A stretch of 45,994 bases of DNA from Candidatus Schekmanbacteria bacterium (GTDB lineage: Bacteria; SZUA-182), in the NCBI GenBank assembly GCA_016235675.1, contig JACRJN010000111.1, forward strand, positions 1 to 45,994, in the 5' to 3' direction. Position 1 is the stretch's first letter; every line of letters starts with the position of its first letter. A program made the translations under genes and the position numbers. Shown here piece after piece: positions 7,365-16,197 of the stretch. The notes beneath the pieces are model-generated. The model saw only the letters and a list, made by a program, of their open reading frames with translations, was not told where the DNA came from and did no database searches.

Positions 7365-8067
7365 TTTTTTTAGCTATGATTAAAAAGTTTTCTGAAAATG
7401 TTAGTTTAGCCTTATAAAAAAAACCGGCATGGAAATATTTACCGAACAGAACGTCGAACCACTTCCACGGATATAATCTATTTAAGTACTTAACAATAAA
7501 TCTTTTCCCCCCAAACAAAAAACCAGAAAATAGTAATGTATCAACTACTTGAAAACCATTATCTGTTAATAATTGGGCAACCCTTCTAGGGGTGGTTACA
7601 TAATTGTGAGTAAAATCACAGTTAAAGAATTCATCTCTCCAATCAAGGTAATTTGGACCAACTATTACAATATATCCATTCACAGTAAGCTTGTTATAAA
7701 TTTCTTGAATCATGTTTTGCGCCATTTTAAAATCGTTCATATGCTCTAAAACATGAGCGCAATAAATTATGTTAAAAAAATTATCTTTACAGGGGATAGG
7801 AGGTATATAACAACAAGTTATTTCAAACCCTTCTTTTTTTAAGGTATCAGCTTGTTTTTCGTTCGGCTCAATGCCCACATAATTTATACTTTTTCCTTTA
7901 CATGTTCTGGCAAAGTGCCCTTTTCCTGTTCCAATTTCTAATAGATTGACATTTTTATCCCTGATAAAAGTATTTATATGCGAAAAGATATATTTGTTTT
8001 GTTTTTTTTCAATGAGTAAACCAATGTCACTCACATTCCCTTCAAAATAATGGTCAAAAAATTTCAT
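7354..8067 (-). CDS. SAM-dependent methyltransferase (class I)
   Basis: A 237-residue class I methyltransferase. NLLEIGTGKGHFAR (about residues 39-52) is the SAM-binding motif I, VGIEPNEKQA the acidic loop, and IIYCAHVLEHMNDFKMA the post-motif II region shared by Methyltransf_11/23 proteins. NGYIVIVGPNYLDW follows as motif III. The C-terminus is basic and aromatic (YPWKWFDVLFGKYF), perhaps contacting membrane. It overlaps the glycosyltransferase by 11 bases and follows another methyltransferase by 7, so the three form one transcription unit. Substrate unknown; sugar or lipid-linked glycan methylation is likely from context. Confidence 0.85.
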   Translation of the reverse strand: MKFFDHYFEGNVSDIGLLIEKKQNKYIFSHINTFIRDKNVNLLEIGTGKGHFARTCKGKSINYVGIEPNEKQADTLKKEGFEITCCYIPPIPCKDNFFNIIYCAHVLEHMNDFKMAQNMIQEIYNKLTVNGYIVIVGPNYLDWRDEFFNCDFTHNYVTTPRRVAQLLTDNGFQVVDTLLFSGFLFGGKRFIVKYLNRLYPWKWFDVLFGKYFHAGFFYKAKLTFSENFLIIAKKIEK

Positions 8068-8074
8068 AAAAATT

Positions 8075-8932
8075 TTAGTCCTTCTGTTTTTGAGCTATTA
8101 TTTTCAAACTGGTATTGACCTGTAGTTTTTTTGCCAGTGAATTTGTCAACCGGAATCCCATTTCTGGGAATTTTTTGAAATTCAGTATCTTATAATAATT
8201 CTGGAGTAGTTTCTCCTGGAGCAGGTTTTCATCCAGACCTTTACCCGCATAATACTCGGCCAAATTTTCATCCACATAATCCTTGCGAGAAGGGGTTAGA
8301 AAAGGGATCACCCGACCGCCGATTTTTTTTAGGATACTTACCATCTGTACAGGCATCACCCAAATCTTATAGGCTATATTAAACAAGATATCGATTTTTA
8401 ATACAAACCTGGTTAAGAAATCCTGGCCTACTGCGCTGGCTGGTTCGCCCACAATATATACTATGCCATCTGGGGTTACGCGCTTAAGACCGGTTTCCAA
8501 AATATTCAGGTAATCCGGGAGATGATGCAGTACTGCACCGAATGAAATAACGTCATATTTTTCATCCGTGTTTTTGGCGAAGAAGGTCTCCAAATCGCTT
8601 TGATTTAAGGATATATCCTTCTTTAAAGATTGGGCTTTTTGGGCGATCTCTCCCAGCATTTTCGCCGATATATCTACACCAGTCACCTGACAGCCCCGTT
8701 CCAGAAATTTCAGCGAAAGATTGCCTGTCCCGCAGCCACAATCTAAAACCTTTATGGTATCCTTTTCATGGAGTTTACCTAAAATAAAATCAATATCCTC
8801 ATAGAACATCCTTTGCATCCACTTATTTCTCATATAAGGATGTCTTATATCATAGATGCGGCTGTCCCGGTCATGCATCTTGATGTTTTCAGCTTTTATT
8901 CTGGCCTTTAAATCGTCGTGGATAATTTCCAT
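8075..8932 (-). CDS. SAM-dependent methyltransferase (class I)
   Basis: About 285 residues. The ATG at 8932 with AGAAG upstream is preferred to the in-frame TTG at 8938. TIKVLDCGCGTGNLSLKFLE is motif I at about residues 60-78, VTGVDISAKMLGEIA the acidic loop, and YDVISFGAVLHHLPDYLNIL the motif II region, a UbiE/Methyltransf_11-like pattern. The C-terminal third contains VLKIDILFNIAYKIWVMPVQ, a hydrophobic stretch that may be a membrane-facing helix. It heads the short operon with the next methyltransferase and the GT4 enzyme. Likely a glycan or lipid modifier; substrate not deducible. Confidence 0.85.
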   Translation of the reverse strand: MEIIHDDLKARIKAENIKMHDRDSRIYDIRHPYMRNKWMQRMFYEDIDFILGKLHEKDTIKVLDCGCGTGNLSLKFLERGCQVTGVDISAKMLGEIAQKAQSLKKDISLNQSDLETFFAKNTDEKYDVISFGAVLHHLPDYLNILETGLKRVTPDGIVYIVGEPASAVGQDFLTRFVLKIDILFNIAYKIWVMPVQMVSILKKIGGRVIPFLTPSRKDYVDENLAEYYAGKGLDENLLQEKLLQNYYKILNFKKFPEMGFRLTNSLAKKLQVNTSLKIIAQKQKD

Positions 8933-8938
8933 AATCAA

Positions 8939-9188
8939 ATCTTCTTGGTCAATTTCCTCGAAAATATCTCCGTAGCAGAGGCATTCGCCTCGTAATGTAC
9001 GGGACTAATGGCTCTAGTCCATAACATTTTCAGGCTTAGTAGCAATCCTGTTCACTTAACGTAGCGCAAACCTTTAGGTTTGCTCCTTCGTTCCCGCCAA
9101 AGCCACCCCGAAAGCAGGGCTAAAGCCCTGCGCTACGTCTTAAGTGAACGGTATTGGGCTTAGTAGCGCTCATCGGGGCATAAGAGTT
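8939..9188. repeat. Gap filled with nested palindromes
   Basis: No gene. The outer arms GTTCACTTAA (9050-9059) and TTAAGTGAAC (9140-9149) enclose two hairpins: GCAAACC-TTTA-type at 9065-9082 and GCAGGGCTAAAGCCCTGC at 9114-9131. GTAGCGC and GCGCTAC lie just inside the arms. Upstream, 8965-9005 has smaller hairpins (AGAGGCATTCGCCTC, GGACTAATGGCTCTAGTCC). The AGGGCTAAAGCCCT core recurs at 18721-18745 and about 28366-28383. Confidence 0.75.
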
Positions 9189-10808
9189 CTATGATAAATA
9201 CCCCAATCCCTGAAGATTTCTCTTCAATGTTTCCAGCTCCTCAGCGGTAAAATCCTTTTCAGGGCTGAAGCCGGTCATTTTCTGCCGCTCCGTATACTTA
9301 ACCGGCATCTTTTCCAGGAGATCTTTTTCTATAAGACCTTGCAGAATGACGCCGTCCATGTCTGCCAGAACAGGTGCTCCCATCAGATATAAAAAAGTAG
9401 GTGCCAGGTCAATAATCCGGGCATTTTCTATCTTCTGGCCCCGGAGGATATTTTTACCTTTGGCCATCAACACCCCTTGCATTTTATGCGAGCCGGTGTT
9501 TGTGTTATCCAGTGGGCCGAAAACCCCCTTTTCTTCAAAACCAAACTTTAAGGTAAAGAGTATGTCGTAATCCTTAGTTTCTACAATAAGGTCAGGACAG
9601 TTGCCGGTTAAATCCGTGGCTCCCAGTTCGTCGCGCCTCAGTATCCTTGTGACCAGCGGCGTTCCATAATCGGGGTCCCTTAGGGAAGAGAATGCCCTGA
9701 TCAAATCGTTTATTATTTGTTCATACTCTTCTCCCGGCTTTACTATTCCATTTGGCTCCCGCCCGACTAAATTCACGTATATACTTCCGAACATCCCATT
9801 AGAGTATGCCTTGGTTTGCAACCAATCAATATCGGAAAAAGACATAAAGGCATTGGTTATTTTACGTTTAGTGGTTTCCTTGACTATGGATTGCAGCCAA
9901 CTCAAATGAACCCTGGCCATAAACTTCCGGGCATTATGATGGAAATTCAAGCGACTCAAGAAATATTTAGTATAGAACGAAAGGCTTTGGTCAAACCGTA
10001 AAAATCCTTGCTTCTCCAGCCACCGGTTAGCGTAGAACCCCTTTCTTACCGGTCCGCTTCCATGATCTGAGATAATAAAATAGGTGCATTCCGGGCCGAA
10101 TCTTTCCAGCACATCGCCTATGATAGCGTCTATCCTGGTGTAAACCCTTTCCAGTTCATCGGGGAGATGAAAAAAACGATGCTGGGCATTGTCCGCCTCT
10201 ACAATCACGATTACATGGCAATCGCAATCAAAACTGTCCAATAAATAGGCCAAGATTTTCTCTCTTTTATCAAAGCAGGAATAAAAATCCTGGATAAATT
10301 CAACCTGGTTGGAACCGTTATATACAACCTTGGGACGAACCTGGTAACCATCAAAACGGTTATTGATTTCCTCGGATAAGGCTTCAGGATAGGTAAAACA
10401 AACCTTATTGCTGGGGGTCAGATTCTCATCGGTTAACATGAATCCGTTTACCGGTGTGGGGGGATAGGTCATGGGCACATTAAAGAGACCTACTTTCAGG
10501 CCGCCATCGCCCATTAACTCCCAGAACCTAGGTTCCTTGATAAAACTGCCGTTTACCAGAACATTTTCATAGCTGGCCTTATCCCGGGTTACAAAATCGA
10601 AGATACCATGTTTGGCCGGATTTTTGCCGGTGGCAAATGATGCCCAGGCTGCCGGAGAAATAGGGGGATAGGTGGACAAAAGCTCTCCGACCGTGCCTTC
10701 CTCGTAGAATTTTTTCAGGTTGGGCAATTTACCTTCTCTTACCAGAGGGTCAATGCAGTTGAAGGTGGCCCCGTCAATACCGATAATAACCAGCTTATTT
10801 GGCCTCAT
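9189..10808 (-). CDS. Type I phosphodiesterase / nucleotide pyrophosphatase superfamily protein
   Basis: A 539-residue alkaline-phosphatase-superfamily enzyme (PF01663-like). The first metal ligand is in KLVIIGIDGATFN (D12). LPNLKKFYEEGT and PPISPAAWASFATGKNPAKH hold the nucleophile region, and FDFV follows as in AP-family proteins of archaea and bacteria. DNAQHRFFH near residue 205 and YFIISDHGSGPV near residue 245 supply further metal-binding D and H, and TGSHKMQGVLMAKG gives the last H. There is no signal peptide, so it appears cytoplasmic or peripheral. It overlaps the upstream UPF0104 gene by 14 bases, pointing to a shared lipid- or glycan-phosphate substrate. Exact reaction unknown. Confidence 0.85.
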   Translation of the reverse strand: MRPNKLVIIGIDGATFNCIDPLVREGKLPNLKKFYEEGTVGELLSTYPPISPAAWASFATGKNPAKHGIFDFVTRDKASYENVLVNGSFIKEPRFWELMGDGGLKVGLFNVPMTYPPTPVNGFMLTDENLTPSNKVCFTYPEALSEEINNRFDGYQVRPKVVYNGSNQVEFIQDFYSCFDKREKILAYLLDSFDCDCHVIVIVEADNAQHRFFHLPDELERVYTRIDAIIGDVLERFGPECTYFIISDHGSGPVRKGFYANRWLEKQGFLRFDQSLSFYTKYFLSRLNFHHNARKFMARVHLSWLQSIVKETTKRKITNAFMSFSDIDWLQTKAYSNGMFGSIYVNLVGREPNGIVKPGEEYEQIINDLIRAFSSLRDPDYGTPLVTRILRRDELGATDLTGNCPDLIVETKDYDILFTLKFGFEEKGVFGPLDNTNTGSHKMQGVLMAKGKNILRGQKIENARIIDLAPTFLYLMGAPVLADMDGVILQGLIEKDLLEKMPVKYTERQKMTGFSPEKDFTAEELETLKRNLQGLGYLS

Positions 10809-11787
10809 ACTTGTTCTTTTGGCAATAAGAGAGCTTGTTTGTTAACATCTCTCTTATCTCAAAAAGACCTCCTATAAGCGAAATCACAACATATACGCCA
10901 AAAACCAAAAGAGAAAAAACTAAAGCATCAGCATAAGGAACATTGTACTTATCTAAAAGGAAGATTACGGCTCCTTCCCTTAGGCCCAGGCCGGCAATGC
11001 TAATCGGCAGCATCTGGATTAAGATACTAACCGCCCTTACCCAGGCAAAAACGAAAATGGAAAGCCTAAGCTTAATAGACAAGCCCAAAATGTAATGTGC
11101 CGTAATACCCGTAAGCTCTATAATTACGATCGTGACTAAAATGGAGAGCACTTTAAAGAGGGGTAATTTCTGGAAGCTTTTTAGACTTTCCCAAACTTTT
11201 CTTAATTTCTCTTCGATTCTGGAAGGAGCAATAGCAAATAGTGGGGACATTATGTATTTATCCACCAAGGCGGAAGCGGATTTATTGAATATAAAGATAG
11301 CCACCAGCAGCAACAGGCTAAGAAGGGAGTAAATCCACATATTCAAATTTGTTTTTGAAAAAGGGTTCTTTATCGCCAGGGCTATTAAACCGTCCATAAT
11401 TATAGCGAATACAGGAAGTAGCCAGGCAACTAATATCACGGAAAAGGCCTGCGCGCGCTTACCGTCAACCCGGGAGAATTTATACCATTTAACTACGCCA
11501 CCGCCCATATCTCCAGGTATAAATAATGTATAGAATGTGGAAATAAGATTAATCTTGAAGACTTGGGCTGTAGGCAATAAAATACCTTGATGGGCAAGCA
11601 AAACCTGAGTCTGAACGGCATTTAAATAACGTACCAGCATAGCCAAACTGAGAGCTATCAATAAATATCTTATATCCGCGGAGAGCATGACCCGCACAAT
11701 TTTTGACCAGCCTATTTTAGAAAATAAGTAGTATAATATACCTAAAGTAATACTTAGTTTACCCAATAAAACGAGTACCTTTTTCAT
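10795..11787 (-). CDS. UPF0104/LPG-synthase-type membrane protein (flippase-like)
   Basis: A 330-residue polytopic membrane protein with about eight hydrophobic segments. Family marks are TFYTLFIPGDMGGGVVKWYKF (the PxxxGgd-xx-R/K motif near residue 90) and LPISIAGLGLREGAVIFLL near residue 265, both typical of PF03706, the membrane domain shared with lysylphosphatidylglycerol synthase. Members without the soluble synthase domain are thought to move or handle lipid-linked substrates. Its 3' end overlaps the phosphodiesterase gene by 14 bases. A second, divergent paralogue lies at 13679-14620. Confidence 0.85.
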   Translation of the reverse strand: MKKVLVLLGKLSITLGILYYLFSKIGWSKIVRVMLSADIRYLLIALSLAMLVRYLNAVQTQVLLAHQGILLPTAQVFKINLISTFYTLFIPGDMGGGVVKWYKFSRVDGKRAQAFSVILVAWLLPVFAIIMDGLIALAIKNPFSKTNLNMWIYSLLSLLLLVAIFIFNKSASALVDKYIMSPLFAIAPSRIEEKLRKVWESLKSFQKLPLFKVLSILVTIVIIELTGITAHYILGLSIKLRLSIFVFAWVRAVSILIQMLPISIAGLGLREGAVIFLLDKYNVPYADALVFSLLVFGVYVVISLIGGLFEIREMLTNKLSYCQKNKYEAK

Positions 11788-11860
11788 TTTTTATCATTCC
11801 AATTGGAGAACAGTCTAACCTACGTGGGCAACAATCTCTTATGCGCCAATATGTTGATCC

Positions 11861-12103
11861 TCAGAGGATAGATCGGGCGCCCTTTTTAATCCCCCGCACA
11901 ATGAAATTAGATGTGCTTTTAAACCTGCCGGTTTTGGGATTAAGCAGTTCAAAGGTTAAGCCATGCGTTTCATACAGGCGCTGCATTTGCTCTGTGGTAT
12001 AAAAATGTTTTTCCGGCACGAAAAACCAGTCTTCAATCTTTGACTCCAAACGAGAATTATCATCCCTTAGCCACGGTATTATTTTAGCCCAAACAATGGT
12101 CAA
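11861..12103 (-). pseudogene. Methyltransferase C-terminal fragment (duplicate)
   Basis: The last 45 codons (VPEKHFYTTEQMQRLYETHG to FIVRG) are almost identical to the end of the truncated methyltransferase at 15413-15985, and the DNA at 11891-12021 matches 15428-15556 with only a few changes. No SAM-binding motif is present. The frame stays open upstream into the neighbouring gene, but that sequence does not resemble a methyltransferase N-terminus. A possible N-terminal remnant of the same gene lies at 12991-13035. I read it as debris of a duplicated methyltransferase. Confidence 0.7.
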
Positions 12104-12174
12104 TAAAGAAAATCGTAGTTTATTGTTCTGCGCAAGAAAAGTAGTTTTCGGGCCAATTCCTATATGGCAAAATC

Positions 12175-12924
12175 CTATTCCTTTCTTGCCACAAAAAAAT
12201 AAAAAGGGCAGTACTCCTTCGCCATAAATATTTTATCGGCTACTATAGCAAATAAATTTACCATGGCAATTAGTAGAAATGTGAGCGGCAAAAAGATTAT
12301 CTGAAACACCTTTTTATAGGCCCTGCCTTTGTAAGGGTACTTGATTATAAAGGTGTTAAATAATTTCGCCATTGAGGCTAACAAATAGCCGCAATAATAT
12401 GTTTTCTCTATCTTCAGCCCACATTTTTCAAATAAGTAACTATATCCATATTCGGTTAATCTAACGTAATCATAAGGAGCACCATGTACCTGGCAGGCAA
12501 TTCCAGGGCCAGTTAATATAAGGATCGCGCCTTTTTTCATAACCCTCGATATCTCAGATATCATTTGAAATGGATCGGGTATATGTTCAATTACGGAAAA
12601 ACATAATATTGTATCAAAACTATCATTAACAAAAGGCAAATAAAGTGAGTTGCCACATACGTCTGGTTTTTCAAAGTCAGGGAGGGTTTCCTGAACAACG
12701 GGATAGTCAAAGGCAATATATCGTTCCACCTTGGGGTTGAAAATATCCTTATATGGCATAGTTCCACACCCCAGATCAAGGAGGATTCCCTTAGCCAAAT
12801 AGGCATTTTCCTTACATCTTTTAACTGCATGTCGGATTTCAGCATAAGCTGGGTGAAAGACTGTTTTTTTAATAGCCTTCTCTTTTTTATTATAATAAGC
12901 GTATAACTCTTGTACAATTTTCAT
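12175..12924 (-). CDS. SAM-dependent methyltransferase with hydrophobic C-terminus
   Basis: A 249-residue class I methyltransferase. GILLDLGCGTMPYKDIF is motif I near residue 46, YIAFDYP the acidic loop, and FDTILCFSVIEHIPDPFQMI the motif II region near residue 103. The C-terminal part has a strongly hydrophobic stretch (IIFLPLTFLLIAMVNLFAIV) that would act as a membrane anchor or hairpin, fitting modification of a lipid-linked glycan. It sits between two fragments of another methyltransferase, which suggests it arrived by recombination into that gene. The ATG start at 12924 is plausible; no strong ribosome binding site is seen. Confidence 0.85.
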   Translation of the reverse strand: MKIVQELYAYYNKKEKAIKKTVFHPAYAEIRHAVKRCKENAYLAKGILLDLGCGTMPYKDIFNPKVERYIAFDYPVVQETLPDFEKPDVCGNSLYLPFVNDSFDTILCFSVIEHIPDPFQMISEISRVMKKGAILILTGPGIACQVHGAPYDYVRLTEYGYSYLFEKCGLKIEKTYYCGYLLASMAKLFNTFIIKYPYKGRAYKKVFQIIFLPLTFLLIAMVNLFAIVADKIFMAKEYCPFYFFVARKE

Positions 12925-12990
12925 CTAAAATCCGCTAACCCCATGTGGGCACCACAAAGTATAAAAATATCATTGCGCGGCAGGTTTACT

Positions 12991-13035
12991 GCCAAGGCAT
13001 TCACCCCAGTGCCGCGATGCCGTTAAGGGCTAAAT
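12991..13035 (-). pseudogene. Methyltransferase N-terminal remnant
   Basis: About 36 of 45 bases match 15840-15885, which encodes the LALNGGCGTRMNALAL SAM-binding motif of the truncated methyltransferase. Here the frame is broken (a TGA appears), so it is not translated. With 11861-12103 it makes a scattered second copy of that gene. Confidence 0.55.
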
Positions 13036-13330
13036 TATTCGAATACTAGCTTATGAGAATTACTAAAATTGCCCCACGGTTCAGCCTCATACCTACTCCT
13101 TACCCTCCAATAGTATATCTGATTTTTATTTAACCATTCATTCCTCACCAAGAAACTATTTTGCCGTGTTACTATATCTAAATTTGGGGAAATTGGCACC
13201 AGAAAATCACTCCTAAAAGCTAATTGAAAATTATTCTCTACAATCAATCTTTTTGAATTATAAGCCGGGATTTTCCAGCTAAACAGTATGCCATCTTTAG
13301 TCTTTTCTGGAATAGAGTAACTGCATACAT
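13035..13330 (-). pseudogene. C-terminal fragment of an unknown protein, possibly FN3-like
   Basis: A frame open from about 13330 to the stop at 13035 includes DGILFSWKIPAYNSKRLIV and ends YYWRVRSRYEAEPWGNFSN with SHKLVFE. The WRVR-x-RY...PWGNFS pattern resembles the last strands of fibronectin type III-like modules in surface proteins. There is no start codon with a ribosome binding site, and the upstream side runs straight into an IS5-like transposase scrap, so only the 3' end of the gene survives. The original function cannot be deduced. Confidence 0.5.
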
Positions 13331-13455
13331 AATCCGTTGCGAAAACGTTCCGCCAAAATCTTGAAGATTTTCATTTTATCGATAACATGCTCGACAATAA
13401 TCCTTTCCCGGCTGTGTTGACGGTTGAATTCCTTTTGCTCTTTGGATAGCGGTTT
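13331..13455 (-). pseudogene. IS5-like transposase C-terminal scrap
   Basis: The minus strand encodes PLSKEQKEFNRQHSRERIIV, then EHVIDKMKIFKILAERFRNG. This is the end region of DDE_Tnp_4/IS5-group transposases, with the catalytic Glu in (I/V)EHVI. Both sides are cut: the upstream part joins a glycosyltransferase fragment and the downstream part joins the WRVR-type fragment. It marks a recombination scar. Confidence 0.75.
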
Positions 13456-13628
13456 ATTTTTACTCTTTTTAATTCATTAATTCCGCTAAAATTCCCCAAA
13501 AAGATATCATAATCTATTAATTCATATCGCTCTATCAGCTTGGCAAACTCCTTCGGCAGGTTATAGATAGCGTGGGCCGCGTTTCCGCCTAATGCGGGGG
13601 ATTCATAGTTTAGGAGAAGTAGATTCAT
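13455..13628 (-). pseudogene. Glycosyltransferase N-terminal fragment
   Basis: The start MNLLLLNYESPALGGNAAHA is the usual N-terminus of a GT4 glycosyltransferase (N-Y-E-x-P-x-x-G-G-x-x-x). After IYNLPKEFAK the sequence jumps to YELIDYDIFLGNFSG and then merges into the IS5-like scrap, so the acceptor domain is cut and the donor domain is gone. It was probably another glycosyltransferase of this locus destroyed by the insertion. Confidence 0.65.
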
Positions 13629-13678
13629 TTAGCTTTTTGTGCCGGACTATTGTGCCAAAATCCACTGCCTATTTTCCC

Positions 13679-14620
13679 TTACTCAGCAGCATAAACTAAC
13701 CCGCCGATCAAACCCATCCCGATTACTATGCTTAAAACGGCCAGAGAGATAGCGAAGGCAGAGGCAGCAGGTATTCCTAAAGTAGCAAAACAAGTGATAT
13801 AGGAAATATCCCTTAACCCTATGCCATTGATGGAAATAGGGAGCATAGTTACTAAACATATTAAGGGAATAAAAATCCAAAAATAAACAAAAGGAACATT
13901 TACCCCCAAGGCTAAAGCAACCAGATAATTAACAACCACTGTGATAAACTGAAAAACAAAACTTAAAAAAATTAAATATATTGCTAATTTCTTTTTATTT
14001 TTATATGCGTATATAGCTTCATAAATTTTTTTTGCAACTTCTTCTATTTTTAATCTAACAAATATGACGTGCAACAATTTAAATCTACTCCATAATTCTC
14101 TGTTATAGATTAACCATAAAGAAAATAGAGAAAGAAAGAGAAGAATTAAAATCAAATTTATTGCTTTGGTTTTTATCCCAAATTGATAGGCTAAAAAAAC
14201 AGCTATTATTGAATTTATCAGCAAACCCAATAGGCCACTTAATCTATCTATTATCACGGAAATATATGACATGGTTTTATTGTCACTTTCACGCGACATA
14301 TAATGTCCCCTTATTAAATCGCCTCCTATTGTGCTTGGCATAAATAGGTTAAAAAACATCCCTATAAAATAGTAGCTACAAACTTTTTTAAACGGCACAT
14401 TTATTTCATAGGAAGATAATATTTCTCTCCATTTATACCCATTAATTAATCCGTTATCAAAAACAGCTAAAACAAATGCAGACACTAGCAGAAGTTTATT
14501 AGAATTTGCAAGGGTCCCCCCTAATCTGATGAAATTAATATTCCTTACAATAATGAATATTAATCCACAGCTGACTGATATTTTAACTATTTGATAAAGT
14601 ATTTTTTTAGTCACAGGCAA
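13679..14620 (-). CDS. UPF0104/LPG-synthase-type membrane protein, second paralogue
   Basis: A 313-residue polytopic membrane protein. GMFFNLFMPSTIGGDLIRGH near residue 90 and MLPISINGIGLRDISYI near residue 260 are the two family motifs of PF03706-type proteins. TTG at 14620 or GTG at 14614 could start it; neither has a strong ribosome binding site. It diverges from the 10795-11787 paralogue except at these motifs. The gene is AT-rich compared with core genes. It follows a methyltransferase by 28 bases. A role in moving or handling lipid-linked glycan is inferred from family and context. Confidence 0.8.
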   Translation of the reverse strand: MPVTKKILYQIVKISVSCGLIFIIVRNINFIRLGGTLANSNKLLLVSAFVLAVFDNGLINGYKWREILSSYEINVPFKKVCSYYFIGMFFNLFMPSTIGGDLIRGHYMSRESDNKTMSYISVIIDRLSGLLGLLINSIIAVFLAYQFGIKTKAINLILILLFLSLFSLWLIYNRELWSRFKLLHVIFVRLKIEEVAKKIYEAIYAYKNKKKLAIYLIFLSFVFQFITVVVNYLVALALGVNVPFVYFWIFIPLICLVTMLPISINGIGLRDISYITCFATLGIPAASAFAISLAVLSIVIGMGLIGGLVYAAE

Positions 14621-14648
14621 TCTGGCTTGTCAGTCTTTGATCTATATA

Positions 14649-15410
14649 TCAATGGGAGTCGACCTTTTCTGCTAAAACCATAAGCACTCTTCCCTTATCG
14701 CCTTTAATAAAGAAGTCATCAAAAAAGAAAAGCAAATATGCCAAAAAAGCAAGCACTTTTACCCCCCCCTTTTTTTTCTCCCATGTACTTTCCGGCTTAA
14801 GTTGCTTTAATACCAAATTATAATACAAATTGTATAATGGATAACCCCATGTAAAACCCCGAAGTACCTTGAAGCCATTTTTCTGAAGTTTCTCGATCAA
14901 CTCTTGTTTTTCATAACGCCGCAAATGGGCAGCAGCAGTATCATGTGGAGTCCAATATTCCTGATTATGAGGCAAAGTCAATAACAATTTCCCTTTGGGC
15001 GATAATAAATATGCCAGATTAGAAAGAGCCAGTTTGTCCTCTGGCAGATGTTCTAATACCTCGGAACAGATAATGAAATCAAATTTCCTTTTGGGTAACT
15101 CTTCCTGAGATTGTAAATCACCTACGATATACTGAATATTGGTTCCTGCTCTTTTTTGGGCTAGCTCAATGGCTTTTTGAGAAACATCCATGCCAAAAAG
15201 CTGGAAGAGGGGATAGTTTGTTAAGCTCTTAAGCACGAACCCATCTCCACAACCAATGTCTAGTATATCCAGTTTGCAATGCTTGTATTGCTTTAAGATA
15301 TTTAAAATCAGTCTCTTGCGATGTCTGGAACTTGGACCATGATACTCCGTTTCAGTCTCCCATCCCTCGCTCCATAATTTTTCATAGCTTTCTCTGATAT
15401 TATTGGCCAT
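14649..15410 (-). CDS. SAM-dependent methyltransferase (class I)
   Basis: A 253-residue methyltransferase. LDILDIGCGDGFVLKSL is motif I near residue 50, LFGMDVSQKAIELAQ the acidic loop, and FDFIICSEVLEHLPEDKLAL the motif II region. GKLLLTLPHNQEYW with HLRRYEKQELIEKLQKNGF is the typical LRRY segment of Methyltransf_23-like enzymes. The C-terminus contains a short hydrophobic FLAYLLFFFDDFF. It begins two bases after the stop of the truncated methyltransferase. Likely a glycan or lipid carrier modifier; substrate unknown. Confidence 0.85.
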   Translation of the reverse strand: MANNIRESYEKLWSEGWETETEYHGPSSRHRKRLILNILKQYKHCKLDILDIGCGDGFVLKSLTNYPLFQLFGMDVSQKAIELAQKRAGTNIQYIVGDLQSQEELPKRKFDFIICSEVLEHLPEDKLALSNLAYLLSPKGKLLLTLPHNQEYWTPHDTAAAHLRRYEKQELIEKLQKNGFKVLRGFTWGYPLYNLYYNLVLKQLKPESTWEKKKGGVKVLAFLAYLLFFFDDFFIKGDKGRVLMVLAEKVDSH

Positions 15411-15412
15411 AA

Positions 15413-15985
15413 TTAGCTTTTCATCTGCCCCCGCACAATGAAATTAGATGTACTCTTAAACCTGCCGGTGTGGGGATTAAGCAGTTCAAAGGTTAAGCCA
15501 TGCGTTTCATACAGGCGCTGCATTTGCTCTGTGGTATAAAAATGTTTTTCCGGAACAAAGGTTAGCCTTGTCTTTAAATACACCGCCAGCACCAGATAAC
15601 CGCCTGGTTTTAACACCCGCACTAACTCCCTGAAGGCTTGATCGGGGTTTACCGTATGGTGAATTACGCCCCAGGAATAGACCAGATCAAAAGTTTCATC
15701 TTTGAAGAGGATTCCCAATAAGCTGGCCTGATTGAAAACTATGTTGTTTTTTAAAGTCTTCTGAGCCAACCCGGCAGCGGTATTCATGGATTGCCGGCTA
15801 ATATCCACCCCTACCACCTTATCTGCCAATTCGGCCAGCGCCAAAGCATTCATCCTTGTACCGCAGCCGCCGTTAAGGGCTAAATGATAATGTTGCTGCG
15901 GGACAATGGCAAAGACATGCTCTCTAGTCTTTGCATAATCCGGCACATTCTGCGGCCAGTACCCATCATAAAAGCTGTCTGTCTA
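15413..15985 (-). pseudogene. SAM-dependent methyltransferase, 5'-truncated by a palindromic element
   Basis: The frame is open from the CTAG at 15983-15986 to the stop at 15413. It starts within coding sequence (DSFYDGYWPQNVPDYAKTRE) rather than at a credible start codon; GTG at 15946 would give 177 residues. HLALNGGCGTRMNALALAEL is motif I, VGVDISRQSMNTA the acidic loop, and FDLVYSWGVIHHTVNPDQAF the motif II region. The C-terminus VPEKHFYTTEQMQRLYETHG is duplicated at 11861-12103. A CTAGTAC-bounded palindrome begins exactly where the gene is cut, so the 5' end was lost by that insertion or a later deletion. Partial activity from the GTG start is possible but doubtful. Confidence 0.75.
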
Positions 15986-16197
15986 GTACCGTGTCACACT
16001 TAATTTTTCGGTTGCTTTTTACGTGCAAGGCAGTAATGTTCAGTTCCCCTCTTTGGCAAAGAGGGGTTAGGGGAGATTTTCTAATAAATTCCTTCCGGCT
16101 TTATGTTGTATAAAGACATTATTAGAAAATCCCCCTTGATCCCCCTTTGCCAAAGGGGGAAATGGAATGCGTCAAATTAAGCGTTACACGGTACTAG
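15983..16197. repeat. CTAGTAC-bounded nested palindrome, element E1
   Basis: Ends are CTAGTACCGTGT and the complement-related ACACGGTACTAG. Inside lies a second inverted pair, CCCCTCTTTGGCAAAGAGGG (about 16046-16065) with GGGGAGATTTTCTAAT, mirrored by ATTAGAAAATCCCCC and a CCTTTGCCAAAGG hairpin ending near 16160. The same inner core starts again at about 45851. It carries no gene and truncates the methyltransferase on its left. Confidence 0.8.
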
